Source: Saccharopolyspora kobensis (lineage in GTDB: Bacteria > Actinomycetota > Actinomycetes > Mycobacteriales > Pseudonocardiaceae). Taken from it: DNA of 64,000 bases. The position numbers and the translations under genes are program-made. Shown here piece by piece: positions 26,126 through 35,187 of the stretch; the stretch's first letter is position 1; the number at the start of each line of letters is the position of its first letter. Where the stretch lies: assembly GCF_900108315.1 (NCBI RefSeq), contig NZ_FNVB01000005.1:620001-684000 (forward strand), in the 5' to 3' direction. Below the pieces are notes generated by a model that was given only the letters and a program-made list of their open reading frames with translations, searched no databases and was not told the DNA's origin.

Positions 26126-27454
26126 ATGGCTTCGTCCGTCGGGGTCGACGACTACGCGCTGACCAGAGTGCCCGACCATGCCCGCTACTCCTGGTGGTCG
26201 GTGGCCGTGCAGCGGTTCGGTCAGGTCTCGGCGCTGAGCCAGTTCCTGCTCGGCGCCACGCTGGGCTTCGGCATGAGCTTCTGGGACGCCTTCCTCGCGC
26301 TGACCCTCGGCGCCGTGATCCTGGAGATCGTGGCGATCTTCGTCGGGATCATCGGTGCCCGCGAAGGCCTGTCCACCTCCATGCTCGCGCGCTGGACGGG
26401 CTTCGGCCGCGCCGGGTCGGCGCTGATCGGGCTGGCCATCGCGATCAGCCTGATCGGCTGGTTCGGCATCCAGTCCGCGGTGTCGGCCAAGGGGCTGGTC
26501 TCGCTGGTCGGCGGCCTGCCCGAGTGGGGCTGGGCGCTGGTGTTCGGCCTGCTGGTCACCGCGATCGTGCTGCGCGGCTTCCGCTCGATGGCCTGGGTCG
26601 CCTACGTGACCGTGCCCGCCTTCCTGGTGCTCGTCGGCTGGTCGATCGGGGCGGAGCTCACGCAGCACGACCTCGGCGCGCTGATGGCCTCCGCCCCGCC
26701 CGGCCCGCAGCTGTCGCTGCTGGAGGGAACCACGCTGGTCGCGGGCGGGTTCATCACCGGGGCGGTGATCACGCCCGACATGACCCGCTTCAACCGCACC
26801 GTCGGCGACGTGGTCAAGCAGACGCTGGTCGGCATCACCCTCGGCGAGTACGTGATCGGCCTGGCCGGGGTGCTGCTCGCGCACGCCGTGCGCTCCGCCG
26901 ACATCACCACGATCGTCACCTCGTCGGTCGGCTGGGTCGGCATCCTGGTCGTCGTCGCGGGCACGCTGAAGATCAACGACTGGAACCTGTACTCCTCCGG
27001 GCTGGGTCTGGTGAACTTCGTCGGCACGGTGTTCGGCAAGAAGCTCAACCGCGGCATCGCGACGGCGGTGTTCGGCCTGATCGGCAGCGTGCTGGCCGCG
27101 GTCGGCATCCTCGACCAGTTCACCGGCTTCCTGACCGTGCTCGGGGTGGCGTTCCCGCCGATCGGCGGAATCATGGTCGCCGAGTACTTCATCGTGCGCC
27201 GCTGGCGCGGGGAGCTCGAAGCATCGCGGGCGCGGGGCGAGATCCCCGCCTCCTCCCCGGACTGGGTGCCCGCGACGCTGGTCATCTGGCTGGTCGCCGC
27301 ACTGGTCGGCGGACTCGTGGAGATCGGCCTCCCGAGCATCAACTCGCTGCTCCTCGCGTTCGTGCTCTACGTCGTCGCCGGGAAGCTCAACCTCATCCGC
27401 GGCGTCGGCAGCACCGACCCGGCAACCGCCGCAGTGAGCGGGAAGACCGGCTAG
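26126..27454 (+). CDS. NCS1-type cytosine/purine/hydantoin permease (CodB-like)
   Basis: 442 residues, about 12 transmembrane segments. LGATLGFGMSFWDAFLALTL, GRAGSALIGLAIAISLIGWFG, GAVITPDMTRFNRTVGDVV and LKINDWNLYSSGLGLVN are those of the nucleobase-cation-symport-1 family, which imports cytosine, allantoin, hydantoin and related rings with sodium or protons. It opens the hydantoinase/DUF917/GH1 cluster and is the likely importer of its nitrogen ring. A hairpin and a structured repeat separate it from hyuA. The ligand cannot be stated. Confidence 0.9.
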   Translation: MASSVGVDDYALTRVPDHARYSWWSVAVQRFGQVSALSQFLLGATLGFGMSFWDAFLALTLGAVILEIVAIFVGIIGAREGLSTSMLARWTGFGRAGSALIGLAIAISLIGWFGIQSAVSAKGLVSLVGGLPEWGWALVFGLLVTAIVLRGFRSMAWVAYVTVPAFLVLVGWSIGAELTQHDLGALMASAPPGPQLSLLEGTTLVAGGFITGAVITPDMTRFNRTVGDVVKQTLVGITLGEYVIGLAGVLLAHAVRSADITTIVTSSVGWVGILVVVAGTLKINDWNLYSSGLGLVNFVGTVFGKKLNRGIATAVFGLIGSVLAAVGILDQFTGFLTVLGVAFPPIGGIMVAEYFIVRRWRGELEASRARGEIPASSPDWVPATLVIWLVAALVGGLVEIGLPSINSLLLAFVLYVVAGKLNLIRGVGSTDPATAAVSGKTG

Positions 27455-27491
27455 AACCGGCTTTTCGACTCATCCCAAGCGAGTCTTTGAG

Positions 27492-27508
27492 ATGCGGCGA
27501 AGCCGCAT
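27492..27508 (+). terminator. Short hairpin after the permease gene
   Basis: ATGCGGC-gaa-GCCGCAT, 37 bp downstream of the permease stop and 20 bp before the dispersed structured repeat. Confidence 0.5.
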
Positions 27509-27527
27509 GCGGTGTGGGACTCAACTT

Positions 27528-27670
27528 GCACCGCCGCGGGTTCTCAGAGCTTTCCTGGCGAGGACGGCCCAGCCGCCGTGTATTGGTCATACATAAGGCT
27601 GGGCACCCGCAGTCCAGGGAAGCTCTGAGGTTCCGCCACCCGCACCGCCAAGCAGAACGAGCATGGAAGA
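27528..27670. repeat. Structured dispersed repeat, copy 1
   Basis: Begins GCACCGCCGCGGGTTCTCAG and ends with GGTTCCGCCACCCGCACC plus CAGAACGAGCATGGAAG. A 16-bp stem pairs CTCAGAGCTTTCCTGG (27543-27558) with 27614-27629 (one G-U). Inside it a second stem pairs GCCCAGCC with GGCTGGGC around a TGTAT/ATACA hairpin. The same ends and fold occur at 43476-43568 and 59877-59996 with different stem bases that still pair. It lies just upstream of hyuA. Confidence 0.8.
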
Positions 27671-27689
27671 CCCACGAAGGAGTTCCGAC

Positions 27690-29228
27690 TTGCGCATCGG
27701 TATTGACGTTGGCGGCACCAACACCGACGCCGTCCTGCTGGACGGCACCGAGGTGCTCGCCGCCGTGAAGATGAGCACCACCACCGACGTCACCTCCGGG
27801 ATCGTCGCGGCCATCGACGGTCTCCAGCGGCAGCACGCGTTCGACCCCGCCGGGGTGCGCGCGGTGATGATCGGCACCACGCACTTCATCAACGCCCTCG
27901 TCGAGGCCCGCCGGCTCGCTCCCACCGCCGCGGTGCGACTCAGCCTGCCCGCCGGTGCGTCGCTGCCGCCGATGGTCGACTGGCCGCAGCGCTTGGTCGA
28001 GGCCGTGTCCGGGCGCAGCTACCTGTGCCACGGCGGGCACGAGTTCGACGGGCGGCACATCGCCGAGCTGGACGAGGCCGAACTGCGCAAGGCCATCGAC
28101 GACATGGGCCGCAACGGGGTGCGCAGCGTCGCGATCACCTCGGTGTTCTCCCCGGTCAACCACGACTTCGAGCAGCGCGCCGCGGAGCTGATCGCCGCCG
28201 AGCTGCCGGACGTGGCGATCTCACTGTCCCACGAGATCGGCCGGATCGGTCTGCTGGAGCGGGAGAACGCCACGGTCATCAACGCCGCGCTGCGGGAGCT
28301 GGCGGCCAACATCGTGGACGGCCTGGCCACCTCGGTGGCCGGTGCGGGCATCACCGCGCCGCTGTACCTGAGCCAGAACGACGGCACCCTGATGGACGTC
28401 GACTTCGCCCGCCGCTACCCGGTGGCGACGTTCGCCTCCGGCCCGACCAACTCGATGCGCGGCGCCGCCGTGCTCTCCGGGCTGGACACCTGCGCGGTGA
28501 TCGACGTCGGCGGCACCACCAGCGATGTGGGCGTGCTCAACCAGGGCTTCCCGCGCGAGGCGACCACCGCGGTGAGCGTCGCCGGGATCCGCACCAACTT
28601 CCGGATGCCGGACGTGCTGTCGATCGGCATCGGCGGCGGCAGCCTGGTGCGCGGCGGGACCGTCGGCCCGGAGTCGGTGGGCTACCAGCTGACCTCGAAG
28701 GCCTTGGTGTTCGGCGGTGACACGCTGACCGCCACGGACATCGCGGTGGCCGCCGGGCGCGCCGAGATCGGCGATCCCGAACTGGTCGAGCACCTGGACA
28801 AGGACGTGGTCCGGGCGGCGCTGGAGCGCATCGCCGCGGACAACGCCGACGCGGTCGAGCGGATGCGGACTTCCGCCGAACCGCTGCCGGTGGTCGCCGT
28901 CGGCGGTGGTTCGGTGCTGCTGCCGGACGAGCTGGGCGATGCGGGCGAGGTGCACCGGCCGGAGAACTACGCGGTGGCCAACGCCATCGGCGCCGCGATC
29001 GCGCAGATCGGCGGCGAGGTGGACCGGGTGTACGCGATCGAGCCGGGCCGCCGCGATTCGGTGGTCGACGAGGCCAAGCAGGAAGCGGTCGACCGGGCGG
29101 TGGCCGCGGGCGCGAGTCCGTCCACCGTGGACATCGTGGACTTCGACGAGGTGCCCATCCCGTACCTGCCGGGCAACGCGACCCGGATCCGGGTGAAGGC
29201 CGTCGGCGACCTGCAGCTGGAGGCGTGA
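27690..29228 (+). CDS. Hydantoinase/oxoprolinase family protein (HyuA type)
   Basis: 512 residues from a TTG with GAAGGAG seven bases upstream; an ATG at 27663 lies inside the repeat and is unlikely. The N-terminal actin-like ATP site reads GIDVGGTNTDAVLLDG, a central one AVIDVGGTTSDVGVLNQGFP, and the glycine loop SIGIGGGSLVRGG. The family performs ATP-dependent opening of hydantoin, oxoproline or lactam rings, usually with a HyuB subunit; no HyuB is present. The following DUF917 genes overlap or abut it, implying a joint ring-opening system. It is shorter than the 680-1280-residue classic members. Confidence 0.88.
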   Translation: MRIGIDVGGTNTDAVLLDGTEVLAAVKMSTTTDVTSGIVAAIDGLQRQHAFDPAGVRAVMIGTTHFINALVEARRLAPTAAVRLSLPAGASLPPMVDWPQRLVEAVSGRSYLCHGGHEFDGRHIAELDEAELRKAIDDMGRNGVRSVAITSVFSPVNHDFEQRAAELIAAELPDVAISLSHEIGRIGLLERENATVINAALRELAANIVDGLATSVAGAGITAPLYLSQNDGTLMDVDFARRYPVATFASGPTNSMRGAAVLSGLDTCAVIDVGGTTSDVGVLNQGFPREATTAVSVAGIRTNFRMPDVLSIGIGGGSLVRGGTVGPESVGYQLTSKALVFGGDTLTATDIAVAAGRAEIGDPELVEHLDKDVVRAALERIAADNADAVERMRTSAEPLPVVAVGGGSVLLPDELGDAGEVHRPENYAVANAIGAAIAQIGGEVDRVYAIEPGRRDSVVDEAKQEAVDRAVAAGASPSTVDIVDFDEVPIPYLPGNATRIRVKAVGDLQLEA

Positions 29229-29230
29229 GC

Positions 29231-30301
29231 ATGCGCGAGATCGCACTGTCCGACCTGGACGACATCGCCCGCGGCGCGGCCATCCTGGGCACCGGCGGTG
29301 GCGGCGACCCGCACATCGGCCGGCTGCTGGCCGGTGCCTCGCTGCGCGAGCACGGCCCGGTTTCCCTGACACCGCTGGAGGAAGTGCCGCCGGACGCCGC
29401 GGTGCTGCCGGTGGCGATGATGGGCGCGCCGACCGTGATGGTCGAGAAGCTGCCGTCGATCGAGCAGATCGGCCTGGCCGCCCGCACCCTCGCCGACTAC
29501 CTCGGCCAGGAGCTCACGCACATCGCGTGCGCCGAGGCGGGCGGGGTCAACTCGCTGATCCCGGTGGCCGCCGCGGCGCAGCTGGGCCTGCCGCTGATCG
29601 ACGCGGACGGCATGGGGCGCGCGTTCCCCGAGATCCAGATGGTGCTGCCCACGCTGTACGGCATCAAGGCCACGCCGATGGCCATCGCCGACGAGAAGGG
29701 CAACCGCGGTGTGCTGGACACCGTGGACAACCACTGGGCGGAGCGGCTGGCCCGCAGCGTCACCATCGACATGGGCTGCTCGGCGATGATCAGCAGCTTC
29801 GCGATGACCGGCGGACAGGCCCGCGAGTCCCTGGTGCCGGGCACCCTGACGCTGTGCGCGGAGCTGGGTCGGCTGGTGCGCACCGCGCAGGCCGAGCACC
29901 GCGACCCGGTGGACGCCGTGGTCGAGCGGTTGGGCGGGCGGCGGCTGTTCACCGGCAAGGTCGTCGACGTCTCGCGGCGCACCGTGTCCGGTTTCGCCCG
30001 CGGTGACGCGCGGTTGGTCGGCATGGACGGCGACAGCGGCACCGAGCTGGTGCTGCGGTTCCAGAACGAGCACCTCGTCGCCGAGCGCGACGGCACGGTG
30101 CTGGCCTCGGTCCCGGACCTGATCTGCACCCTGGACCGGGAATCCGGCGAGGCGATCACCACCGAGGCGATGCGCTTCGGCCAGCGGGTCGCGATCATCG
30201 CCGCGCCCGCCGATCCGCGCTGGCACACCCCGGCCGGGCTGGAGCTGGCCGGGCCGCGCTACTTCGGCTACGACATCGACCCGGTGGGGGTCCGGCAGTG
30301 A
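29231..30301 (+). CDS. DUF917-family protein, paralogue 1 (S-methyl-thiohydantoin desulfurase family)
   Basis: 356 residues. ATG is preferred over a GTG at 29225 that overlaps the hyuA stop. Family motifs are ARGAAILGTGGGGDPHIGRL near the N-terminus, EAGGVNSLIPVAAA, and LIDADGMGRAFPEIQMV in the middle. The family (Pfam PF06032, formerly DUF917) has a member reported as S-methyl-thiohydantoin desulfurase; that is from memory. A role on a hydantoin- or thiohydantoin-like ring is inferred from this and from the adjacent HyuA. It is coupled to paralogue 2. Confidence 0.82.
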   Translation: MREIALSDLDDIARGAAILGTGGGGDPHIGRLLAGASLREHGPVSLTPLEEVPPDAAVLPVAMMGAPTVMVEKLPSIEQIGLAARTLADYLGQELTHIACAEAGGVNSLIPVAAAAQLGLPLIDADGMGRAFPEIQMVLPTLYGIKATPMAIADEKGNRGVLDTVDNHWAERLARSVTIDMGCSAMISSFAMTGGQARESLVPGTLTLCAELGRLVRTAQAEHRDPVDAVVERLGGRRLFTGKVVDVSRRTVSGFARGDARLVGMDGDSGTELVLRFQNEHLVAERDGTVLASVPDLICTLDRESGEAITTEAMRFGQRVAIIAAPADPRWHTPAGLELAGPRYFGYDIDPVGVRQ

Positions 30302-31398
30302 GCTGGCAGCTGACCGAGGAGCACCTGACCGACCTGGCCCGCGGCGCGGCCGTGCTGGGCACCGGGGGCGGCGGCGACCCGTACGTGGGCCGGTTGCTGG
30401 TGCAGCAGGCGATCCGCGAGTCCGGGCCCATCACCGTGCTCGATCCGTCCGAAGTGGACGACGACGCGCTGGTGATCCCGACGGCGCAGATGGGCGCGCC
30501 CACGGTGGTGCACGAGAAGATCCCGAGCGGCGAGGAACCGGTCACCGCGCTGCGCGCGCTGGAGACCCACCTCGGGGCCAAGGCGACGGCGACGATGCCG
30601 ATCGAGTGCGGCGGGATCAACTCGATGATCCCGCTGGTGGTGGCCGCCCGCACCGGCCTGCCGGTGGTGGACGCCGACGGCATGGGCCGCGCGTTCCCGG
30701 AACTGCAGATGGAGACCTTCGGGGTCTACGGCGTGACCGGGTCGCCGATGGCGGTCGCCGGTGAGCGCGGCGAAACGGCGGTGATCGACGCGGGTGCCGA
30801 CAACGCCCGGATGGAGTGGCTGGCGCGCGGCGTCACCATCCGCCTGGGCGGGGTCGCGCACATCGCCGAGTACTCGATGAGCGGTGCGGACGTGAAGCGC
30901 ACCGCCATCCCGCGCACCCTCACGCTGGCGCACACCGTCGGCAAGGCCATCCGCGAGGCCCGCGAGCGCAACGCCGATCCGGTCGCGCACCTCGGCGAGG
31001 TGCTGAAGGGCACCTTGTACGGGCACCTGCGGGTGCTGTTCCGGGGCAAGGTCTCGGACGTCGAGCGGCGCACCGAGGCCGGTTTCGCGCGCGGGCGCGC
31101 GGCGGCGGTGTCCTTCGACGGCGAGCACGAGCTGGAGCTGGAGTTCCAGAACGAGAACCTGGTGGCGCTGGTCGACGGCGAGGTGCGTTGCGTGGTCCCG
31201 GACCTGGTGTGCGTGCTGGACGCCGAGCAGGCCGAACCGATCACCACCGAATCCCTGCGCTACGGACAGCGGATCACGGTCATCGGCATCTCCACGCCGG
31301 AGCTGATGCGCACCCCGGAGGCCCTGGCGGTCTTCGGCCCGGCGGCCTTCGGGCTCCCGCACGACTTCCGCCCGGTCGAGGAGCTCGTCGCCCCCTGA
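30298..31398 (+). CDS. DUF917-family protein, paralogue 2
   Basis: 366 residues. The GTG overlaps the previous stop as GTGA. Motifs match paralogue 1: ARGAAVLGTGGGGDPYVGRL, ECGGINSMIPLVVA and VVDADGMGRAFPELQME. The two probably form a heteromer or act in consecutive steps, since tandem DUF917 genes with tight overlap are common beside hydantoinase genes. A 17-bp-stem terminator follows, so hyuA and the two paralogues form one transcript. Confidence 0.82.
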   Translation: MSWQLTEEHLTDLARGAAVLGTGGGGDPYVGRLLVQQAIRESGPITVLDPSEVDDDALVIPTAQMGAPTVVHEKIPSGEEPVTALRALETHLGAKATATMPIECGGINSMIPLVVAARTGLPVVDADGMGRAFPELQMETFGVYGVTGSPMAVAGERGETAVIDAGADNARMEWLARGVTIRLGGVAHIAEYSMSGADVKRTAIPRTLTLAHTVGKAIREARERNADPVAHLGEVLKGTLYGHLRVLFRGKVSDVERRTEAGFARGRAAAVSFDGEHELELEFQNENLVALVDGEVRCVVPDLVCVLDAEQAEPITTESLRYGQRITVIGISTPELMRTPEALAVFGPAAFGLPHDFRPVEELVAP

Positions 31399-31400
31399 TC

Positions 31401-31443
31401 CTCGCGGGTGGCGGTGGCCGAACGCACCACCGCCACCCGCGAG
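31401..31443 (+). terminator. Very strong hairpin after DUF917 paralogue 2
   Basis: A 17-bp perfect stem: CTCGCGGGTGGCGGTGG (31401-31417) with its complement at 31427-31443. Confidence 0.85.
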
Positions 31444-31533
31444 CACCGAACTCGCCCTTGACTCGGGCTGGTGGCCGGGACACCCTGACTGAACCCGAAT
31501 TGTCTTCATGTTTTTGACGTGGAGGAGCGGTTC

Positions 31534-32847
31534 ATGGCGGGCTTTCCACCTGACTTCACCTGGGGCGTGGCCGCATCGGCCTACCAGGTCGAGGGCGCTG
31601 CGAGCGAGGACGGGCGCACCCCGTCGGTCTGGGACACCTTCGCCCGCGCGGCGGGCACCACGGCGGACGGCTCCAACGGGGACGTCGCGTGCGACCACTA
31701 CCACCGGTTCGCCGAGGACGTGGCGCTGATGGCCGACCTCGGAATCGACTCCTACCGGCTGTCGGTGTCCTGGTCGAGAGTCGTCCCCGACGCCTCCGGA
31801 AGGCCGAACCCGGCCGGGCTCGACTTCTACGACCGGTTGCTGGACTGCTTGGCGGACAACGGGATCAGCCCGGCGGTGAACCTCTTCCACTGGGACCTGC
31901 CGCAGTGGTCGCAGGACGCGGGCGGCTGGCGGGAGCGGGACACCGTCGAGCGATTCGCCGACTACGCGCAGATCGTCGCCGCACGGCTGGGCGACCGGGT
32001 CGGCACCTGGTCCACGATCAACGAGATGTTCGAGCACTTCGCGCTCGGGCACGTGACCGGTGAGCACGCGCCGGGGCTGACCCTGCCGCTGGACGAGGCG
32101 GCCGGGGTCGTGCACCACCTGCTGCTGGCCGGTGGCCGCGCCGCGCAGGTGCTCCGGGAGCGCGGTCGGCTGATGGGGATCACCAGCTACGCACCGGCAC
32201 GCCCGCACACCGGCTCGGACGCCGACCGCGACGCCGCCGCGCTCTACGACGTCCTGCAGAACCGGCTGTTCACCGATCCCGTGCTGCTCGGCCGGTATCC
32301 GGCGGAGCTCGAACCGCTCGTCGAACCGTTCGTCGAGGAGGGCGACCTGGCGGTCATCCACACACCGCCGGACCTGTGGGGCGTCAACTACTACTCGATC
32401 AACTCGGTCCGGGCCGCCGAGGGCCCGGTGCCCCTCGAAGTCCTCGCGCCGCAGGGCTACCCGCGCACCGCGTTCGGCTGGGCCGTCGCCCCGGAGGGGC
32501 TCACCGAGGTCCTGACGACGCTGCACGAGCGCTACGCCGAACACCTCCCGCCGCTGGTGATCACCGAGAACGGTTGCGCCTACGACGACACCGTCGACGC
32601 CGAAGGCAGGTGCGACGACCTGGAACGCGTCGTGTACCTGGACGAGCACCTGGCAGCGGTGCGCGCGGCGATGAACGCCGGAGTGGACGTGCGCGGGTAC
32701 TACGTGTGGTCGCTGCTGGACAACTTCGAGTGGGCCGAGGGCCACACCAAGCGGTTCGGGCTGGTGCACGTCGACTACGCGACCCAGCGGCGCACCCCGA
32801 AGACGTCGTTCGGCTGGTACCGCGACCGGATCGCCGCCTCGCGATGA
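31534..32847 (+). CDS. Family 1 beta-glucosidase
   Basis: 437 residues. It hydrolyses beta-glucosides (or 6-phospho- or S-glucosides). The TIM-barrel signature FTWGVAASAYQVEGAASEDG is near the N-terminus. The acid/base is Glu164 in TINEM (usually TxNEP) and the nucleophile is Glu345 in VITENG. ATG is preferred over a GTG at 31519 because GGAGGAG sits just upstream. No signal peptide is present, so it works inside the cell on imported glycoside. Its stop overlaps the sugar transporter start (ATGA). Confidence 0.9.
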   Translation: MAGFPPDFTWGVAASAYQVEGAASEDGRTPSVWDTFARAAGTTADGSNGDVACDHYHRFAEDVALMADLGIDSYRLSVSWSRVVPDASGRPNPAGLDFYDRLLDCLADNGISPAVNLFHWDLPQWSQDAGGWRERDTVERFADYAQIVAARLGDRVGTWSTINEMFEHFALGHVTGEHAPGLTLPLDEAAGVVHHLLLAGGRAAQVLRERGRLMGITSYAPARPHTGSDADRDAAALYDVLQNRLFTDPVLLGRYPAELEPLVEPFVEEGDLAVIHTPPDLWGVNYYSINSVRAAEGPVPLEVLAPQGYPRTAFGWAVAPEGLTEVLTTLHERYAEHLPPLVITENGCAYDDTVDAEGRCDDLERVVYLDEHLAAVRAAMNAGVDVRGYYVWSLLDNFEWAEGHTKRFGLVHVDYATQRRTPKTSFGWYRDRIAASR

Positions 32848-34076
32848 CCGCGGACGGCCTCGGCGAACCGACCGAACGGGTGCCGATCCGCTGGGTGCTG
32901 GCCTTCTCGCTGGCCACGGTCGGCACCTTCGTCGGCTGGTACGGGCCGTTGCAGATCCTGCTCGCGAAGCAGGCCGACGCGTTCGCCCCCGGGAGCAAGG
33001 AAGCCGTGCTCGCGTTCGCGGCCGGGATCGGCGCGCTGTTCTCGATGCTGGCCAACCCGCTGTGGGGCGCGCTCTCGGACCGCACCGCTTCCCGCTTCGG
33101 CCGGAGGATCCCGTGGGTGGTGGCGGGCACGCTCGGCGGAGTCGCCGGGCTGCTGCTGATGGCCGCGGCGCAGGGCGTGGTGGGCATGATCGCCGGGTGG
33201 TGCCTGGTGCAGACGGCGCTCAACGCGCCGTTCGCCGCGCTGTCGGCCGCCATCCCGGATCAGGTGCCGCTGCGGCACCGCGGCACCGCGGGCGGGTACT
33301 TCGGCGTCGCGCAGACGATCGGGATCATGGCCGGTACCGGCCTCGCGGTCGCGGGCGGCGGGATCGTCGGCGGATACCTCGCGTGCGCGGTGTTCGTCCT
33401 GCTCGCGCCGGTGCCGTACGTGCTGCTGCGGCGGGACCGGGTGCTGCCGGCGCAGCTGCGCCCGCCGTGGAACCGGCGCGCGTTCTTCGCCGGGTTCCGG
33501 CTCGACCCGACCCGCCACCGCGACTTCGCGTGGGCCTGGCTGACCCGCTTCCTGATCAACCTCAGCAACGCGATCACGCTGCTGTACCTGCTGTTCTACC
33601 TGAAGGACGCGGTCCGCCTGCCCGATCCGGGCGGGGGCGTGCTGGTCCTGACCGCGATCAACGCGGTGACCGTGCTGGTCTCGGTGATGGTCACCGGGAT
33701 CTGGTCGGACCGGGTGGCCAACCGACGCGCCTTCGTCGCCTGGTCCGGCGTGATCATGGCCGTCGCCGGTTTCCTGCTCGCGGGCTGGCAGACCTGGACG
33801 GGCGCGGTCGTCGCGGCGCTGGTCCTCGGCATCGGGTTCGGCACGTACACCTCCGTCGACTTCGCTTTGATCACCCAGGTGCTCCCGGCCGCGCTGGACC
33901 GCGGCAAGGACCTCGGGCTGGTCAACATCGCCAACGCGCTCCCCCAGGTGCTGGCCCCGGCCGTCGCCGCGCCGATCGTCGCGCACCTCGGCGGATACCC
34001 GGCGCTCTACACCACCGCCTCGGTCATCGCGATCGCCGGCGCGGTGCTGGTCTACCGGGTCAAGGCCGTTCGCTGA
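32844..34076 (+). CDS. MFS/GPH-like glycoside transporter
   Basis: 410 residues, about 12 transmembrane segments, with SDRTASRFGRRIPWVVAGTL (loop 2-3 motif of the glycoside-pentoside-hexuronide/MFS group) and RHRGTAGGYFGVAQTIGIMA. It overlaps the beta-glucosidase gene by four bases, which strongly suggests that it imports the glycoside that enzyme cleaves. The symported ion is unknown. DUF917 paralogue 3 follows 25 bp later. Confidence 0.85.
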   Translation: MTADGLGEPTERVPIRWVLAFSLATVGTFVGWYGPLQILLAKQADAFAPGSKEAVLAFAAGIGALFSMLANPLWGALSDRTASRFGRRIPWVVAGTLGGVAGLLLMAAAQGVVGMIAGWCLVQTALNAPFAALSAAIPDQVPLRHRGTAGGYFGVAQTIGIMAGTGLAVAGGGIVGGYLACAVFVLLAPVPYVLLRRDRVLPAQLRPPWNRRAFFAGFRLDPTRHRDFAWAWLTRFLINLSNAITLLYLLFYLKDAVRLPDPGGGVLVLTAINAVTVLVSVMVTGIWSDRVANRRAFVAWSGVIMAVAGFLLAGWQTWTGAVVAALVLGIGFGTYTSVDFALITQVLPAALDRGKDLGLVNIANALPQVLAPAVAAPIVAHLGGYPALYTTASVIAIAGAVLVYRVKAVR

Positions 34077-34101
34077 GGCCGTCTGCGCCGGGTTTGCGCT
34101 G

Positions 34102-35187
34102 ATGGGGCAGGCTGTGTGCGTGCAGATCGGCCTTGCGGACGTGCCCGCGCTGGAGCGGGGCGTCTCGCTGCTCGGCTCCGGTGGTGGCGGCGACACCGTC
34201 ACCGCCACCGCGCTGCTGCGCGGTCGGCTCGCCGCCGGCCACCGGACCGCGCTCACACCGGTCGGCGAGCTGTCCGGCGATGCCCGGGTGGTGCCGATCG
34301 GGGTGATCGGGGCGACCGCGGTGTTCGCCGAGAAGCTGCCCAGCGGCGCGGAGTTCCGGGCCGCCCTGGCCGCGATCGAGCGGTGGACCGGTCACCGCGC
34401 CGACGCGCTGGTCTCGATCGAGGTCGGCGGGCTCAACGGGGTCGTGCCGCTGGTCGTGGGCGGTCAGCTGGGGCTTCCGGTGGTGGACGCGGATCTCTCC
34501 GGGCGCGGCGTGCCCCGCCTCGACCAGCTCTCCGTCGCCGCCGCGGGCAAGGGCCTGACGCCGGTCGTGCTGGCCGAGCCGGGCGGGCAGGTGCTCGTCC
34601 TCGCCGAGGGGACCTCGATCGAGGTGGAGCGGACCGCGCGCGCCTTCCTCGCCGGTTCCGGAGGCTGGGCGGTCCTCGCCCTGGCCCCGATCCCCGCTTC
34701 CGAGCTGCCGGAATGCGCGATCCCGGGCACCATGAGCGCCGCGCTCTCCCTCGGCAGGCAAGCGCTCTCGGCGGATGCCGAGGAACTCGCGGCGGCCACC
34801 GGCGGCCGGGTGCTCGGGCTCGGCCGGGTGGTGGAGGTGTCGCGGCGTCCGGGCCCCGGCGAGCACGGCCGGGCCGGGTTCGCCCGCGGCAGCGCGACGG
34901 TGCGGGACCACCGGACCCAGTCGCTGCTCCGGCTGGAGATGGAGAACGAGTACCTGTTCGCGATGCGCGACGGAGAGCCGGTGGCGTCCACGCCGGACGT
35001 CCTCGCGGTGCTCGACCACCGCACCGGCGTGCCCGTCCTCTGCGACGTCATCCGCCGGGGCGTCGAGGTCGCCGTCCTGCAGCTGCCCGCCGCCGGGTTC
35101 TGGACCGATCCGCGCCGCCTCCAGGTGCTGGCGCCGCGCGCCTACGGCATCGACTGCGACCCCGTCCTGCTGGAGGTGCGGCGATGA
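34102..35187 (+). CDS. DUF917-family protein, paralogue 3 (divergent)
   Basis: 361 residues. The glycine loop is kept as SLLGSGGGGDTVTATALLRG, but the central DADGMGRAFPE motif of the other two paralogues is replaced by VVDADLSGRGVPRLDQL, and E-x-GGxNS becomes EVGGLNGV. The protein may have a changed substrate or no catalysis. An ATG at 34102 and GTGs at 34114 and 34120 compete as start; GGGGCAGG precedes the GTGs. Its stop overlaps the PucR start (ATGA), so it is co-expressed with the regulator. Confidence 0.8.
   Translation: MGQAVCVQIGLADVPALERGVSLLGSGGGGDTVTATALLRGRLAAGHRTALTPVGELSGDARVVPIGVIGATAVFAEKLPSGAEFRAALAAIERWTGHRADALVSIEVGGLNGVVPLVVGGQLGLPVVDADLSGRGVPRLDQLSVAAAGKGLTPVVLAEPGGQVLVLAEGTSIEVERTARAFLAGSGGWAVLALAPIPASELPECAIPGTMSAALSLGRQALSADAEELAAATGGRVLGLGRVVEVSRRPGPGEHGRAGFARGSATVRDHRTQSLLRLEMENEYLFAMRDGEPVASTPDVLAVLDHRTGVPVLCDVIRRGVEVAVLQLPAAGFWTDPRRLQVLAPRAYGIDCDPVLLEVRR

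Noticed and set aside
27663-27689. An earlier ATG for the HyuA-type gene at 27663
   Set aside because: It lies inside the dispersed repeat and lacks an RBS, whereas the TTG at 27690 has GAAGGAG at the right distance and the family starts at the actin-like loop.
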